A stretch of DNA of 16,892 nt from Methanolinea sp. UBA473 (lineage in GTDB: Archaea; Halobacteriota; Methanomicrobia; Methanomicrobiales; Methanospirillaceae), in assembly GCA_002509495.1 (NCBI GenBank), contig DAEV01000003.1:68312-85203 (forward strand). Direction: 5' to 3'. Positions within the stretch are counted from its first letter, which is position 1. Each line of letters begins with the position of its first letter. The notes under the pieces were generated by a model. It searched no databases. It had not been told where the DNA came from and saw only the letters and a program-made list of their open reading frames with translations. This document shows positions 6,561 through 14,029 of this stretch, one piece after another. The translations under genes and the position numbers were made by a program.

Positions 6561-9500
6561 TTACCCGCTGCGGTACTTTCTCCTGGGCACCTGCAGCTCG
6601 AACCGGGCCCCTTTTCCCGGGGCCCCGGTCTCACGAATGGAGATCCCGGTGATTGCCAGGATCTCCCTTGCTAAAAAGAGGCCGAGACCCGTATTTTTCC
6701 CGTATCCCTTCTCAAAGATCCTCTCCTTCTTATCAGGGGGAATTCCGATCCCGTCATCCTCAACAAAGACGGAGAGCCCGGAAGGACCGGTTTCGCAGCG
6801 GACCGTGATCTCAGTCACCCGCTCCCCATGCCGGATGGCATTGTCTACGAGGTTGAAAAAGACCTTCTCCAGCATCGGGTCCGCAAGGATCTCGGTATTG
6901 TTGCAGTCACAGGTCAAGGCAATATGTTCAGGATTCATCTGGTCGACTAGCCCGCTGATTCTGTACCATTCGGGAGAGTTCAAACCGAGTTTTCCGTATG
7001 CGTTTGTGAAGTCGATCTGCTGCATGATCACCGATCCCGCAGAATCGATCTTCGACAGGAGATCTTCAATGGCGGGATCGCGGTTATCCATCATCGCTAT
7101 CTTTGCATATCCCCTCATGATTGAGACCTGGTTGGCCACGTCATGCCGGGTGATGCTGCCCAGGAGGTTGATCTTTTTATTCGTCTCGAGAAGGAGCTGC
7201 TCTTCCCGCTTTCGTTTGGTAACGTCAAGGAAACTTACGATACTTGCGATCACACGGTTCTGCTGGTCCAGGACAGGATTTCCGAAAATCTCCAGCTGCA
7301 CACGGGTTTCGTCGGGCCTTACGACAACCATATCGTCCACATGGCTGCTCTCCCCTCTCATCCCCCGTACGATCGGCATCTCCTCCGTGGGATATTGTTT
7401 GCAGCTGCCGGCCTGGAAAGCCTCGTAGACCCGGCCAAGGTTCTCTTCGGTTGCATCCGGAAGGATTCCCCGCCCGAGAAGCCGGGTCGCCTCCTGGTTC
7501 GCGACGATCGGCGTTCCCGAAGGGACTTCAACCATAAAAATGCCTATTGGGACCGTATCAAGGAGAGTATTGAGGACCCGGTTGCGGGTATCGAGCTCGT
7601 CGGTCCTTGTCCGCAAGGCCTCCTCTACCCTCTTCTGCTCCGTGATATCACGGGAGATGCCCAGCACCTGTGTTATCTCCCCCGACTCGTTGCGGACCGG
7701 CATGAGCGAATGATCGAACCAGAGCATCTTCTCATGCAGGCCGAGTTTGCCCGTGCTTCTAATACCCTCCCCGGTCTCGAACACCTTCCGGATGGCCCGC
7801 AGTTGACCCTCCGAGATATCCGAAGGGAACAATTCACTCCGTTTCCGTCCTATCAGGTCTCCTGCGGAGATCCCGAACATCTGCGCGGCGCTATTGTTCA
7901 CGTAGGTAATCCTGTCGTCCCGGTCAATGACGAAGATGAGGTCCCGGGATGCTTCGGAAAGGCTCCGGTACCGCTCGTCGCTCTCCCGCAATGCCCGCTC
8001 AGATCGTTTCCATGCGGTGATATTCCCCATGGATACCTGTGCACCGGCAAAGGCACCATCGTGCATAACGGGCAGGGCATGCACGTTGACGTATACTATA
8101 TCCCCGTCCTTTTTCCTGATCTGCATCTCAAAATTTTCGATTGTTACTCCCCTCTTATTTGCCCGGAGGGCATTTTCGAATGCAGGTCTGCTATCCGAAA
8201 AGATTGTCGAGTATACGAATTCCACCGGTTTTCCCACCAGTTCTTCCGGTTCATAACCAATGATCGACCGTGCGGACGGGGATACATAGGAAATACTCAT
8301 CGCTTGATCGAGGATGAATATCAGGTCAGAAGAACGCTCGGCCATCCCCCGGAACCGCTCCTCGCTTTCACGAAGCGCCTCTTCCGCCACTTTCGTATCG
8401 GTGATATCCCTTCCCACCGACTGGTATTCGATGAGTATCCCGGAGGGGTCAAAGATTGCACGATCGCTCCACCGCTGCCAGCGTAGTCTGCCATCCGGCA
8501 TCAGGATCCGGTGTTCGATGGTATCCACAGGATTGTCCCGTGTCAGGGATCCGAAGAAACGTCTCACGCGCTCCCGGTCTTCGGCCGGGATCAGAGGCTG
8601 GAACCTGTGCCCCAGGATCTCCTCCCGCGCCAGTCCGAAATAACGGCAATATGCATCGTTGACAAAGACGTGCGTGCCGTCCGGCAGGAACCTCGAGATG
8701 AATTCGGTCTGGTCTTCGACAACATTCCTGTACCGCTGCTCACTCTCCGCGAGGGCTTCTTCAGCCCTTTTCCGCTCGATCGCGACCCCGATCTGGGTGG
8801 CGATCGTCTCGAGGGCAACGCGGGATGTTTTCGAGATCTCAGAGAGAGTATGAGAGGAGACTTCCAGGCATGCAATACTTCTGCCGCCGGACGTGATCGG
8901 AAGAATGGCGATTGCCCTCAAGCCTTCCGCTGTCTGAATGTCGTTATGGTCTACTCCCATTGCATCGAACGGAACCCAGACCGGTTTTTGTTCCATTACG
9001 ATCTTAGCATTTGCAGAATCTGCAGTATACCGGGAGGCGCTTGCGATAAATCCGCTGCCAAGGTTCCGCGAGAGGACGAGATCCGCGGATCCGGTCATTT
9101 CATCGATAAAGTAAAAACCACCGGAATCCATCCCCGAAATTTCTATCGCTGAACTAAGGCAGGTATCCAGCGTCTCGTTCATGTCAAGGGTTTTCTGGAG
9201 CTTGAGACCAAGCTCGAACTGGCTCTGGAGAATAGATTCCTGGCGTTTCCGTTCGGTGATGTCACGGAACGTACCCTCGAGTCCGAGAACGTTTCCGGAA
9301 GGATCAAAATAGAGATGGCTGCTGGTTGCGACAATTACGGGTGTCCCATCCTTCTTCTTAAGCTGGACTTCGTAGTTGGTTACCTTCCCCTCTGTGTGTA
9401 TCTCTTCAAGGAACTTTTTCCGGTCCCCGGGATTCGCATAGAAATCGTCTGCAATGCTCCTACCCAGGCATTCGGATAGATCGTCGTATCCAAGCAGCGC

Positions 9501-11213
9501 CGCCCAGGACCGGCTGGCCTTGATCAACCTTCCTTCCGCATCACTCCGGTAATATATATCCTGGATCTGGTTGAGCAGGTTCGTATATTCATTATTAGCG
9601 GAGATGAGGCTCTCTTCGGCCGCTTTCCGTTCCGTCATGTCGGTGAGAAAAGAGAGAGACGCAGGGTTCCCTGACCAGGTCATCCGGGTCGAGTTGATCC
9701 AGACCCATTTTTCGTGCCCGGCACCGGTGATGATCCTGAACATGTATCCCGTATAGGGGGTCTCTCCCTTCATGCGCTGGATGTGGCGACCCATGACCAG
9801 CTCGCGATCGTCAGGATGGATAAAATCCGTAAAAGGCCTGGAAGTGATGACATCGGCCGGACGATCGAGAAGATTGATGAGAGCAGGATTGATATTCACC
9901 ATCCGGTCTCCCTGTGCAACAAGGATGCCTTCTGTCGCATTCTCAAAGAGGAGGCGGTAATTCTGCTCGCTCTCCCGTACCCTCTCTTCTGCCAGCTTGC
10001 GGTCGGTGATGTCAACGAGGATGCCCCGCACCCCGACGATCCTCCCGTCCTGGAGAACCGGAGAGGAGTAGATGGAGGCAGGGAATGTACTGCCGTCGCT
10101 CCGCAGCTCCAGGTATTCCTCGCTCGAATGTTTCCGGGATCCACCATTGAGTATCAGCCGGAAGGCTGTTGCAACCCGATCCCGGTCTTCCGGTGCGATT
10201 ATTTCCAGAACATTTACTCCCGACTTTATTTTCTCCTCGGTGTATCCGAACATTTCGAATGCAATCCGGTTGGCATATGTAACGTTACCCCCTGCATCCG
10301 CTTCATAGACAACCTGGGGCAACATATCCGAAAGCTCCCGGAAACGTCGTTCGCTCTCGTTCAATGCTTCTTCCGCACGTTTTCGTTCGGTGATCTCCCG
10401 GATCGATTCGATTGCGCCCACAATGGTTCCCTGCGTGTCATAGAGGGGCGAAGCGGTGAACCAGAGCGCAGCTCCTCTGCCTTCGTGGAAGTGGGGGATT
10501 GTGATCTCCGAGAATAGGTTCTTCCCATCCTTCTGGATATCCTGGTACTTATTGGCAATGGCAGGGTCATAGTCGAGGACGAGGTCGATGAGAATCGGGC
10601 GTCGCTCATGGTAAAACGGGATTGCATACTCGTAATTGCCCTTTCCAAGCACCTGTTCCGATTTGACCCCGGTCATCTTCTCCATCGCACGGTTCCAGGC
10701 GATCACCACGCCGGAGGTGTCAATCGCAAAGGTCGCGTCGGGCAGGAAGTTGATGATGTCCGTCTCCCTGCGTTCATGTTCGCGGACGCTCGCTTCCGCT
10801 TTTTTATGCAGGATGGCCTTATGGACCTTGTGCGCCAGTTCGGTGAACTGCGATACCGGTTCCCCGCCTTTCTGGATGTAGAAGTCCGCACCCTCGTTCA
10901 GCGCCTGGATAACGACTTCCTCGCGTCCCCGACCCGTAAAAATGATGAACGGAATCGGATTGCCGGATGCCCGGACCTGTCGCAGAAATTCGATGCCGTT
11001 CATGTCCGGCATCTGGTAATCGGAGATGATGGCGCCGTACACCCCCGAACGCAGGATTTCCAGCGCTTCAGTGGCTGAAGTGACCGTCTTTACACTGAAA
11101 ATGCCGGTATTCTCCAGGAACAACTTTCCAATCTCGAGCAGCCCGGGTTCGTCATCCACATATAAAATGGAGATCATCGGTGTCACGCTCCTGGAAAAAT
11201 CCTGTTCCTTCAT
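6561..11213 (-). CDS. large soluble hybrid sensor histidine kinase (REC, 8 PAS, GAF, HATPase)
   Basis: A 1550-residue protein with no membrane segment. Domains in order: response-regulator receiver 13-133 (acidic pair Asp20/Asp21, phosphoacceptor Asp65 in I-I-S-D-Y-Q-M-P, Thr93, Lys115); PAS about 148-275, 286-404, 413-528 and 538-654; GAF 661-815; PAS 823-939, 948-1066, 1076-1192 and 1205-1332; a HisKA-like dimerisation helix with His1357 in S-I-T-R-H-D-V-A-N-Q; and a HATPase 1440-1545 with N-box N-L-V-D-N-A-I-R-H-G, G1 D-D-G-I-G-I-P and G2 G-L-G-L-F-L-A. Most PAS modules end with the linker D-I-T-E-R-K-x-x-E-E. It should autophosphorylate in the cytoplasm in response to redox or small-molecule signals. 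A second possible start is the ATG at 11177 (residue 13), with ggag ten bases upstream, where many relatives begin; 11213 has a G-rich stretch upstream. No partner output regulator is encoded nearby. Confidence 0.92.
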   Translation of the reverse strand: MKEQDFSRSVTPMISILYVDDEPGLLEIGKLFLENTGIFSVKTVTSATEALEILRSGVYGAIISDYQMPDMNGIEFLRQVRASGNPIPFIIFTGRGREEVVIQALNEGADFYIQKGGEPVSQFTELAHKVHKAILHKKAEASVREHERRETDIINFLPDATFAIDTSGVVIAWNRAMEKMTGVKSEQVLGKGNYEYAIPFYHERRPILIDLVLDYDPAIANKYQDIQKDGKNLFSEITIPHFHEGRGAALWFTASPLYDTQGTIVGAIESIREITERKRAEEALNESERRFRELSDMLPQVVYEADAGGNVTYANRIAFEMFGYTEEKIKSGVNVLEIIAPEDRDRVATAFRLILNGGSRKHSSEEYLELRSDGSTFPASIYSSPVLQDGRIVGVRGILVDITDRKLAEERVRESEQNYRLLFENATEGILVAQGDRMVNINPALINLLDRPADVITSRPFTDFIHPDDRELVMGRHIQRMKGETPYTGYMFRIITGAGHEKWVWINSTRMTWSGNPASLSFLTDMTERKAAEESLISANNEYTNLLNQIQDIYYRSDAEGRLIKASRSWAALLGYDDLSECLGRSIADDFYANPGDRKKFLEEIHTEGKVTNYEVQLKKKDGTPVIVATSSHLYFDPSGNVLGLEGTFRDITERKRQESILQSQFELGLKLQKTLDMNETLDTCLSSAIEISGMDSGGFYFIDEMTGSADLVLSRNLGSGFIASASRYTADSANAKIVMEQKPVWVPFDAMGVDHNDIQTAEGLRAIAILPITSGGRSIACLEVSSHTLSEISKTSRVALETIATQIGVAIERKRAEEALAESEQRYRNVVEDQTEFISRFLPDGTHVFVNDAYCRYFGLAREEILGHRFQPLIPAEDRERVRRFFGSLTRDNPVDTIEHRILMPDGRLRWQRWSDRAIFDPSGILIEYQSVGRDITDTKVAEEALRESEERFRGMAERSSDLIFILDQAMSISYVSPSARSIIGYEPEELVGKPVEFVYSTIFSDSRPAFENALRANKRGVTIENFEMQIRKKDGDIVYVNVHALPVMHDGAFAGAQVSMGNITAWKRSERALRESDERYRSLSEASRDLIFVIDRDDRITYVNNSAAQMFGISAGDLIGRKRSELFPSDISEGQLRAIRKVFETGEGIRSTGKLGLHEKMLWFDHSLMPVRNESGEITQVLGISRDITEQKRVEEALRTRTDELDTRNRVLNTLLDTVPIGIFMVEVPSGTPIVANQEATRLLGRGILPDATEENLGRVYEAFQAGSCKQYPTEEMPIVRGMRGESSHVDDMVVVRPDETRVQLEIFGNPVLDQQNRVIASIVSFLDVTKRKREEQLLLETNKKINLLGSITRHDVANQVSIMRGYAKIAMMDNRDPAIEDLLSKIDSAGSVIMQQIDFTNAYGKLGLNSPEWYRISGLVDQMNPEHIALTCDCNNTEILADPMLEKVFFNLVDNAIRHGERVTEITVRCETGPSGLSVFVEDDGIGIPPDKKERIFEKGYGKNTGLGLFLAREILAITGISIRETGAPGKGARFELQVPRRKYRSG

Positions 11214-11270
11214 ACACGCCCCCCCGCCTACTTACCTGATCGGTATAATACTACATATTATTCGTTTTTT

Positions 11271-11276
11271 TTTAAA
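11271..11276 (-). promoter_or_regulatory. possible TATA box of the kinase gene
   Basis: On the minus strand this reads gccctttaaaaaaaaa, a TATA-like box about 60 bases before the start at 11213. Transcription would begin near 11245. A second AT-rich stretch (tattatacc, minus strand) nearer the gene is an alternative. Confidence 0.4.
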
Positions 11277-11320
11277 GGGCGATGATCAAGGCAGTCCGCC
11301 ATGGGGATCAATTCCGTATC

Positions 11321-11330
11321 TTTTTTTATT
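11321..11330 (+). promoter_or_regulatory. possible TATA box of the lipoprotein gene
   Basis: tttttttatt is centred about 28 bases before the ATG at 11354. That spacing would make the mRNA leaderless, which agrees with the absence of a ribosome site. Confidence 0.35.
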
Positions 11331-11353
11331 TCCCGTATCGATTTTATCTCCAC

Positions 11354-11947
11354 ATGACGTCACGTTCCGGTATTTACCGAAAAGGCGCATTATTGATCCT
11401 GCTCCTTGCTGCAGCCATCCTCATCGCCGGCTGCACAACGCCATCCGGCAGCGCAACAGGTACGCCGACACCTGCAGTTCCTGCAGCAGCAACTCATGCA
11501 CCCGCCGCCACCACGACCATGCAGCCGACGGAACATCCGAATACAACCGAAATCGCAGCCATTGCCGCATCGTTTGCAGGCCGGATCGATGGGAATGCAT
11601 TAAAAGCTGCAACACTGGAAGGGCCGAACTCGACCCCGTATGCAACTGTGCTTTCGCAACTTAAGGGTATTCAAGCAAACGACAGCCGGCTGGCCTATGT
11701 CTACACCGTCCAGCAGCAGAACGGCACGGTCAGGTTTGTGGTGGATGCCGCCTATGGCACCCCTGAGGGATCCGATTTCCTGGAGCCGTATCCCGATGCG
11801 GCAAAAGAACTCTTGGTCCCGGTCACCGCACCGATCTCAGCAGGGCCCTACACCGATCCCTGGGGGACCTTTGTCAGCGGTTACGCCCCGGTGTATACCA
11901 CAACGGGCGAGGTTGCCGGCATTCTCGGAGTCGATATCAGGGTTTAG
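11354..11947 (+). CDS. lipoprotein with a Cache-like extracellular sensor domain
   Basis: A 197-residue secreted protein. Residues 1-27 form a lipoprotein signal: basic start, a hydrophobic stretch of about 15 residues, and a lipobox L-I-A-G-C with Cys27 as lipid anchor. A Thr/Pro/Ala-rich linker follows (28-65), then a domain of about 130 residues containing I-A-A-S-F-A-G-R-I-D-G, L-A-Y-V-Y-T-V-Q-Q-Q-N-G, F-V-V-D-A-A-Y-G-T, a Y-T-D-P-W-G-T-F-V-S-G-Y-A-P-V block and a terminal V-A-G-I-L-G-V-D-I-R-V. The latter blocks are characteristic of Cache-type extracellular sensor domains normally fused to kinases or cyclases. Here nothing follows the sensor domain, so it may be a ligand-binding surface protein acting through a partner. 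An in-frame ATG at 11282 exists, but 11354 fits the signal peptide far better. It is divergent from the kinase gene. Confidence 0.75.
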   Translation: MTSRSGIYRKGALLILLLAAAILIAGCTTPSGSATGTPTPAVPAAATHAPAATTTMQPTEHPNTTEIAAIAASFAGRIDGNALKAATLEGPNSTPYATVLSQLKGIQANDSRLAYVYTVQQQNGTVRFVVDAAYGTPEGSDFLEPYPDAAKELLVPVTAPISAGPYTDPWGTFVSGYAPVYTTTGEVAGILGVDIRV

Positions 11948-11960
11948 GCTGACAAATTCA

Positions 11961-11968
11961 TTTTTTTT
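11961..11968 (+). terminator. T-run after the lipoprotein gene
   Basis: Eight T residues starting 14 bases past the stop codon form a typical archaeal transcript end. Confidence 0.5.
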
Positions 11969-12192
11969 CTGCAACCGCCCTTCCTTCAGTAGAGCATCCG
12001 TGGGAACTCATATAGAGTGTCAATAGTTAATTTGCAGACAGGGGAGTCCTCCGGTTTTTATCATTCAGTCCCTGGATCGCCGGGAAAAATTTCCTGTTTC
12101 GATTCTATCCCCTATCAAGATTGCAAAGAACGAGATGAGAGAAAATCCCCTAAACGAACACGGGGTCTTATCCCGCGACTTGGGTTCGATCC

Positions 12193-12203
12193 AAATTATT
12201 ATC
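12193..12203 (+). promoter_or_regulatory. possible TATA box of the DUF937 gene
   Basis: aaattattatc is centred about 28 bases before the ATG at 12227, suggesting a leaderless transcript. It is the best AT-rich box in the 279-base gap after the lipoprotein gene. Confidence 0.4.
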
Positions 12204-12226
12204 TTCACCTTGACCTATTGTCCAAC

Positions 12227-12808
12227 ATGGACTCAATTGTAGAGAACCTTATGAAACAGGTAGGGACTGGAGACAACCTGTCCGCCATCAGTAAATCTGT
12301 CGGAGGAGATGAGAAGGGAGTTCAATCCGCCCTCAGCATGGGGCTGCCAATGATCGTGGGCTCCATGGCAAACAGTGCGTCCAAACCCGGTGGGGCCGAT
12401 ATGATCACGAAGATGATGGGGCAGATGGGTGGCAGCAACCCCGTGGACAACCTCAGTGGTTTCCTGGGAGGTTCAGGAGGGGCCGCCGGCGGATCGGGCA
12501 TGGCAAGCATGCTGCTCGGGAGCCAGATGGGCACCATCCAGAATGCAATCTCACAGAAGACGGGACTTCCCCCTGCAGTCGTCGGAAAGGTCCTGGAGAT
12601 AGCGACTCCCATGGTCATGGGCTATATCGGCAAGATGACCGGGGGTAAGCAGATGGATCAGAAAGGGTTGACCAGCCTCCTTGGGGAACAGTCGAATATG
12701 GCCATGCAGTCATCGCCCGATGCTGCAAACATGGCCAAGCAACTGCTTGGAGGAGAGGAGAGCAGCAGCGGAGTATCAGGCATCTTCAAGAAATTCCTGG
12801 GGAAATAG
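12227..12808 (+). CDS. DUF937-family protein
   Basis: A 193-residue soluble protein beginning M-D-S-I-V-E-N-L-M-K-Q. DUF937-like features are an alternating helix pattern, S-A-L-S-M-G-L-P-M-I-V-G-S-M-A-N near residue 30, a Gly/Ser/Met-rich flexible middle (about 62-105), a second repeat-like segment (V-V-G-K-V-L-E-I-A-T-P-M-V-M-G-Y-I-G-K), and a short C-terminal stretch ending I-F-K-K-F-L-G-K, as in many family members. The family's function is unknown. The frame is open upstream to an ATG at 12017, but that extension is polar, lacks family similarity and would bury the TATA-like box, so 12227 is preferred. No strong ribosome site is seen, consistent with a leaderless mRNA. It has no evident operon partner. 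Confidence 0.8.
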   Translation: MDSIVENLMKQVGTGDNLSAISKSVGGDEKGVQSALSMGLPMIVGSMANSASKPGGADMITKMMGQMGGSNPVDNLSGFLGGSGGAAGGSGMASMLLGSQMGTIQNAISQKTGLPPAVVGKVLEIATPMVMGYIGKMTGGKQMDQKGLTSLLGEQSNMAMQSSPDAANMAKQLLGGEESSSGVSGIFKKFLGK

Positions 12809-12850
12809 CCGGATTACCAATCACGTTTGTGAAAGCAGGGGAAGTACGAG

Positions 12851-12860
12851 GATATAAATA
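12851..12860 (+). promoter_or_regulatory. strong TATA box with no assigned gene
   Basis: gatataaata is a very good archaeal TATA match, 43 bases past the DUF937 stop. The expected start is near 12882. No recognisable protein gene follows, so it may drive a small RNA. Confidence 0.5.
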
Positions 12861-12881
12861 TTCATTTCCGTTTCCGGACAG

Positions 12882-13050
12882 TTACTACATCGCCCAGGCA
12901 CCAAAACGCCGGCATGTTCACCAGGGCAGTTCACCTCGTCGCAATCGACCAGTTCTCGTTTTTTTTTCGTCCTGTGACAGGAGATTCGAGAGAATCCCAT
13001 TACAATCCCCTTGATCGGTGGCATTTCACCGGCGAGGACGTTAAGGAACG
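12882..13050 (+). other. gene-free region with hairpins, candidate small RNA
   Basis: The 404 bases between 12809 and 13212 hold no convincing gene. After the TATA box at 12851 come a T9 run (12959-12967) and three small inverted repeats: TCCTGT/ACAGGA (12970-12982, one-base spacer), GATTC/GAATC (12983-12996) closing a GAGA tetraloop, and CGGTG/CACCG (13016-13031). A 72-codon frame from ATG 12914 resembles no known protein and has no ribosome site. The T9 run could end an RNA of about 80 bases, or the hairpins could be part of a longer one. Assignment is speculative. Confidence 0.25.
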
Positions 13051-13122
13051 AACCCCTCCTGGTTTCTTTCATTGCGGTTGGCATCTTTCGGGCATCGCCG
13101 GGAATTATTTCAAGAACCCCAA

Positions 13123-13136
13123 TTCCTCTTGAGGAA
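13123..13136 (+). promoter_or_regulatory. inverted repeat next to a TATA box, candidate operator
   Basis: TTCCTC-TT-GAGGAA is a perfect six-base inverted repeat. It ends about three bases before the TATA-like ctttatacc of the V4R-like gene, covering the position of the transcription factor B recognition element. A protein bound there would be expected to affect initiation. Confidence 0.35.
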
Positions 13137-13139
13137 ATG

Positions 13140-13148
13140 CTTTATACC
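13140..13148 (+). promoter_or_regulatory. TATA box of the V4R-like gene
   Basis: ctttatacc is placed about 70 bases before the ATG at 13213. Transcription would begin near 13172, leaving a leader of about 40 bases. Confidence 0.5.
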
Positions 13149-13212
13149 GGCCAGAGAATAATCAGAAATATTATCCGTTTGTCAGAGGACTCTTCATTTC
13201 AGGGGCGAGACC

Positions 13213-13704
13213 ATGGTACGAGGAAAAGACATTCCTAAAGCGATGAGATGGAGGATGGCCACCCGCGTGCTCACCCGCCTGGTAATGGCTCTTGGCCAGG
13301 ACCAGAGAAACGACCTCGATGTTCCATCGTTTCAAAGAAGGATGTGTTCGGAGATCGCGGAAGAGATTCACACCCTGGCCGACCGTTATCAGATGCCGCG
13401 GGATAATTCCGCAGACCTTGTCCAGACTCTTGGTGCAATCTCGGTCATCTTGTTCGGACCTGAATTTGAAACCCGGTATATCGAAGGATTTCCTGAAGAA
13501 GCCGTCATCAGACTTACCGAATGCGCGATGTTCCGGGAGGAGGGTACACAGGCTGCCTCTTCACCTGCGGTAAACAGGGTCTGTCGGACGTATGTCAAGC
13601 ATGCAATAAAAGCCCTTAACCCTGAATTCTCCATCACGGTAACCCGGGCCAGATGTAGCGGAGATCCCTTCTGCGAGATGATAATCGCAAGAAGAAAATC
13701 CTGA
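13213..13704 (+). CDS. small V4R/methanogen-output-domain-like protein
   Basis: A 163-residue soluble protein with a helical N-terminal half and a C-terminal half carrying four cysteines: Cys104 (T-E-C-A-M-F), Cys124 (N-R-V-C-R-T-Y), Cys148 and Cys154. The last two sit in R-A-R-C-S-G-D-P-F-C-E-M-I-I, and a C-x-G-D-x-x-C tail of this kind occurs in V4R (4-vinyl reductase) and related methanogen output or ATC-hydrolase-like domains, which bind small hydrophobic molecules or metal. It could be a stand-alone sensor or regulator; no DNA-binding domain is evident. The ATG is preceded by aggggcgaga as a weak ribosome site and by a TATA box with an adjacent inverted repeat. It ends about 86 bases before the P-type ATPase gene but probably does not share its promoter. 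The family call is tentative. Confidence 0.6.
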   Translation: MVRGKDIPKAMRWRMATRVLTRLVMALGQDQRNDLDVPSFQRRMCSEIAEEIHTLADRYQMPRDNSADLVQTLGAISVILFGPEFETRYIEGFPEEAVIRLTECAMFREEGTQAASSPAVNRVCRTYVKHAIKALNPEFSITVTRARCSGDPFCEMIIARRKS

Positions 13705-13732
13705 ATATTCCAAAACCGGACTCGTGCAGAGG

Positions 13733-13741
13733 TTATTATTG
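13733..13741 (+). promoter_or_regulatory. possible TATA box of the P-type ATPase gene
   Basis: ttattattg lies about 55 bases before ATG 13791. The upstream in-frame GTG at 13746 would fall between this box and the expected transcript start, which supports ATG 13791. Confidence 0.4.
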
Positions 13742-13790
13742 AAACGTGGGAAAAAGCCTGATCTCCATTAACGACCTGAGCGATTCCCTG

Positions 13791-14006
13791 ATGAAGAATG
13801 AGTCTGAACCACAAGAAGCCATTTCCTGGCATGCACTGCCCTTACAGGAAGTCCGGGAACTGCTTTCCACTGCTCCGGAAGGCCTCTCGGAAGGCGATGC
13901 ACGGGCAAGACTGGCGCGATACGGAGCGAACCGCCTGCAGGAGGAAAAATCAGCAGCCTGGCCCTTTTCCTTCGGCAGTTCAGGAGCCTACTCATTTATG
14001 TCCTGA
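13791..14006 (+). pseudogene. P-type cation ATPase, N-terminal part before a frameshift
   Basis: This short frame encodes the cytosolic N-terminal domain of a P2-type ATPase: W-H-A-L-P-L-Q-E-V-R-E-L-L, then G-L-S-E-G-D-A-R-A-R-L-A-R-Y-G-A-N-R-L-Q-E-E-K, the usual lead-in to membrane segment 1. Similarity stops after E-E-K at an A5 run (13945-13949). The frame then gives unrelated residues and ends at TGA 14004-14006. Reading one base back after the A-run continues as I-S-S-L-A-L-F-L-R-Q-F-R-S-L-L-I-Y-V-L, the expected first membrane segment, which joins directly to the long frame downstream. One missing A therefore separates two parts of a single gene. This may be a true mutation, a sequencing error in a homopolymer, or less likely ribosomal -1 slippage. 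Confidence 0.75.
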
Positions 14007-14029
14007 TCGTTGCGGCCCTTATCGCGCTG

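Noticed and set aside
7143..8486. 447-codon plus-strand frame opposite the kinase
   Set aside because: It is antisense to well-defined PAS domains, and its composition is that of a shadow frame.
12176..12200. tRNA T-arm-like string gggttcgatcc upstream of the DUF937 gene
   Set aside because: Only a four-base stem forms, with the loop out of register, and there is no acceptor stem or CCA-adjacent end. It is also not a convincing attachment site.
12821..13084. Minus-strand frame of 87 codons with a few cysteines
   Set aside because: The strong TATA box points the other way, there is no ribosome site, and no family was recognised.
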